Program-made: the position numbers and the translations under genes
In this document: positions 61,815-64,000 of the stretch, one piece after another
Layout of the letters: each line of letters starts with the position of its first letter
How positions within the stretch are numbered: the stretch's first letter is position 1
From: Macrostomum hystrix
Taxonomy: Eukaryota > Platyhelminthes > Macrostomidae
Direction: 5' to 3'
Assembly (NCBI GenBank): GCA_950097015.1
Contig: CATNEN010000033.1
Location: 248,001-312,000 of the forward strand
Length of the DNA stretch: 64,000 bases
Notes under the pieces: model-generated
Databases searched by the model: none
Told to the model about the DNA's origin: nothing
The model's input: the letters and a program-made list of their open reading frames with translations, nothing else

Positions 61815-62345
61815 GATCTGTGAGTCTCTCTACTAGGATCTGTGAGTGTCTCTACTATGATCTGTGAGTCTCTCTACTATGATCTGTGAGTCTCTCTACT
61901 AGGATCTGTGAGTGTCTCTACTATGATCTGTGAGTCTCTCTACTATGATCTGTGAGTCTCTCTACTATGATCTGTGAGTGTCTCTACTATGATCTATGGG
62001 AGTGTCTCTACTATGATCTGTGAGTGTCTCCACTATGATCTATGGGAGTGTCTCTACTATGATCTGTGAGTGTCTCTACTATGATCTGTGAGTGTCTCTA
62101 CTATGATCTGTGAGTGTCTCTACTATGATCTGTGAGTGTCTCTACTATGATCTATGGGAGTGTCTCTACTATGATCTGTGAGTGTCTCCACTATGATCTA
62201 TGGGAGTGTCTCTACTATGATCTGTGAGTGTCTCTACTATGATCTGTGAGTGTCTCTACTATGATCTGTGAGTGTCTCTACTATGATCTGTGAGTGTCTC
62301 CACTGTGATCTGTGAGTTTCTCTACTACGATCTGTGAGTGTCCCT
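61815..62345 (-). repeat. 22-bp satellite array, block 2 (inverted), about 24 units
   Basis: Unit ctatgatctgtgagtgtctc plus ta, the exact reverse complement of the unit in blocks 1 and 3. Shares their variant with a ggg insertion (ctatgggagtgtctc). Confidence 0.97.
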
Positions 62346-63624
62346 TCGATGTTCTCTGGTCTTCATCTCAGTCCCTCCACCTGTCCCACTGTTGTTGTCT
62401 TCACCTGATGTCACGATTTCATTCACGAGGTGTCTTGTCTTTTGTTCGTGCGGCTTATGCTATCAACAAATCTTATCAGGCTATTGTTATTAGAATTTCT
62501 ATATTTTTCAAGCTTATAAAAAGTCACATTTTTTAATTCAGGTTTATCCATACTGAATAGATCAATATAATTTTAGTCAAACTGGCGTCACTAGGCCATG
62601 GATTTGACAATAATTATCCTCTAATCCTTTAGAAATAGCAAAGAAATATTGGCTTGAATTTTTATTCATCTAACTGACTGGCAAAAGCAGCTTAAATGCC
62701 ATCTGCTCTCGCAGTTGTCCCTGGCTTAGAAACAAACAGAGAGACAGAAGGCCAACAGTTAGTCGACTCAAACTAATGTCTATGGGGATTTCTATGCCCC
62801 CCTAGGGATTCAAATTCGTGCTCAATTTGAGTCTCCGGAGGATTTTGACTTTAACTGACGGATATAAAATGAATAAAAGGTGAGAGGAAAAGGTATGCCA
62901 GGGTGTGTGTGTGTTAGCGGTGCCTCGGCAAGCCTATTATTTGTTCAAACAAAACACCCCGTCTCGCCAAAAACCCCGGACAAGATTTGACGACCGCTTA
63001 GAGGCGTGAAGCTTGCGCTAAAGGTCGTGTGACTTATTGTTTGCATTTTGACATTTAGCCCCACCCACCCGCTGTTGAGACTGCTCAATTGGCCTGTTGA
63101 CCGTTTGTCTGAGCTGTGGCATATTCTTTGCCAGTTCCACAGCCCATATGCAAATTCTATTTTCTTTTTCATAAAATATTCTTTCTGGCTGCCAATTTAT
63201 AACAAAATCTAACGAATCAAAAAGTGACAAGGCGTTGGGGAAAAAGCTTTTCGTCTAGTTAATTAATCTGGCAATCTGGTGTCTTCAGTTAAGGCAGTCG
63301 ACGATTTCAATTGAGTATCGCGGATTAAAATAATTATTTTTCGAGAAAATTTTGTTAAAAATCCGATTCCATTTAGCAATCAAATAGATCAAGCACAAAC
63401 CTCATCGTGACTGAAAGGCGAAGAATCTGGATTTCAAGCAAAAGTGATGGTTCGAAAAGGAAATTCTAAAGACAAATGCCTGACCCATTATTCTGTTTGG
63501 GACAATTCTATTGGGGAAAATTTTAAGTTTGTAAAGACCCATTCAAGCTAAAAATTTTTTGTATTTTAGGCGTCTCAACAGCAGATCGTAGTCGAAACAC
63601 TCATCGTAGTCGACACTATCAGTT
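62346..63624. other. Intergenic
   Basis: Single-copy DNA between inverted and direct satellite blocks; no gene recognised. Confidence 0.45.
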
Positions 63625-64000
63625 CATGGTAGAGACACTCACAGATCACACTAGAGACACTCACAGAACATAAATACGACACTCACAGATCATGGTAGAG
63701 ACACTCACAGATCATAATAGAGACACTCACAGAACATAAATAAGACACTCACAGATCATAGTAGAGACACTCACAGATCATAATAGAGACACTCACAGAT
63801 CATAGTAGAGACACTCACAGAACATAGTAGAGACACTCACAGATCATAGTAGAGACACTCACAGATCATAGTAGAGACACTCACAGATCATAGTAGAGAC
63901 ACTCACAGATCATAGTAGAGACACTCACAGAACATAATAGAGACACTCACAGATCATAGTAGAGACTCACAGATCATAGTAGAGACACTCACAGATCATA
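63625..64000 (+). repeat. 22-bp satellite array, block 3 (plus orientation), runs off right edge
   Basis: Same unit as block 1, with the extra variant cacagaacata. Begins with decayed copies at about 63595. At least 17 units are inside the window. Confidence 0.96.

Overview
This is animal nuclear DNA. It carries spliced genes with GT-AG introns whose phases agree across exons, polyglutamine and polyhistidine tracts, tRNA-derived SINEs and DNA-transposon remnants. The gene set (insulin-receptor-like ectodomain, SoxB1, otopetrin, Rab24, eEF1B, KIAA0513 homologue) points to an invertebrate bilaterian. A repeat-rich spiralian such as a free-living flatworm is a guess only.

The outstanding character is tandem repetition. 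By my hand count about 24-25 kb of the 64 kb (nearly 40 percent) is minisatellite or microsatellite, in more than 25 separate arrays. Most have their own unit, and the larger ones have units of 20-24 bp. They fill introns almost completely but also lie between genes.

Layout. 1-9.5 kb: minus-strand insulin-receptor-like gene (signal peptide, L1, Cys-rich, L2, start of Fn3; it runs off the left edge), with every intron packed with arrays. 9.5-13.5 kb: AT-rich, no recognised gene. 13.5-17.3 kb: plus-strand eEF1B beta, three exons, with a MULE-like element and a SINE fragment in its introns. 18.1-19.9 kb: plus-strand Rab24 homologue whose only coding intron is a 20-bp array. 20-27.4 kb: intergenic, with two large arrays and one possible TATA promoter. 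27.5-32.8 kb: plus-strand KIAA0513 homologue with a very long Gln-rich N-terminus, seven exons. 33-36 kb: arrays and a SINE. 36.4-37.7 kb: plus-strand Ala-rich helical orphan with a TATA box. 38-39.3 kb: hAT-like terminus and a 16-bp array. 40-42 kb: intronless 12-helix otopetrin with two compensating frame breaks. 42-48.5 kb: intergenic DNA and arrays. 48.7-54.7 kb: minus-strand SoxB1 gene with a 4.7-kb intron built largely of a 23-bp array. 55-64 kb: no recognised gene, an 18-bp array, and one 22-bp satellite present three times with the middle block inverted.

The genes do not form a pathway. They are ordinary single-copy functions (translation, vesicle traffic, receptor signalling, transcription, proton channel). 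What links them is the tandem-repeat landscape: related arrays recur on both sides of genes and exons. Gene models were built by eye from splice motifs, phase and family knowledge, with no transcript evidence.
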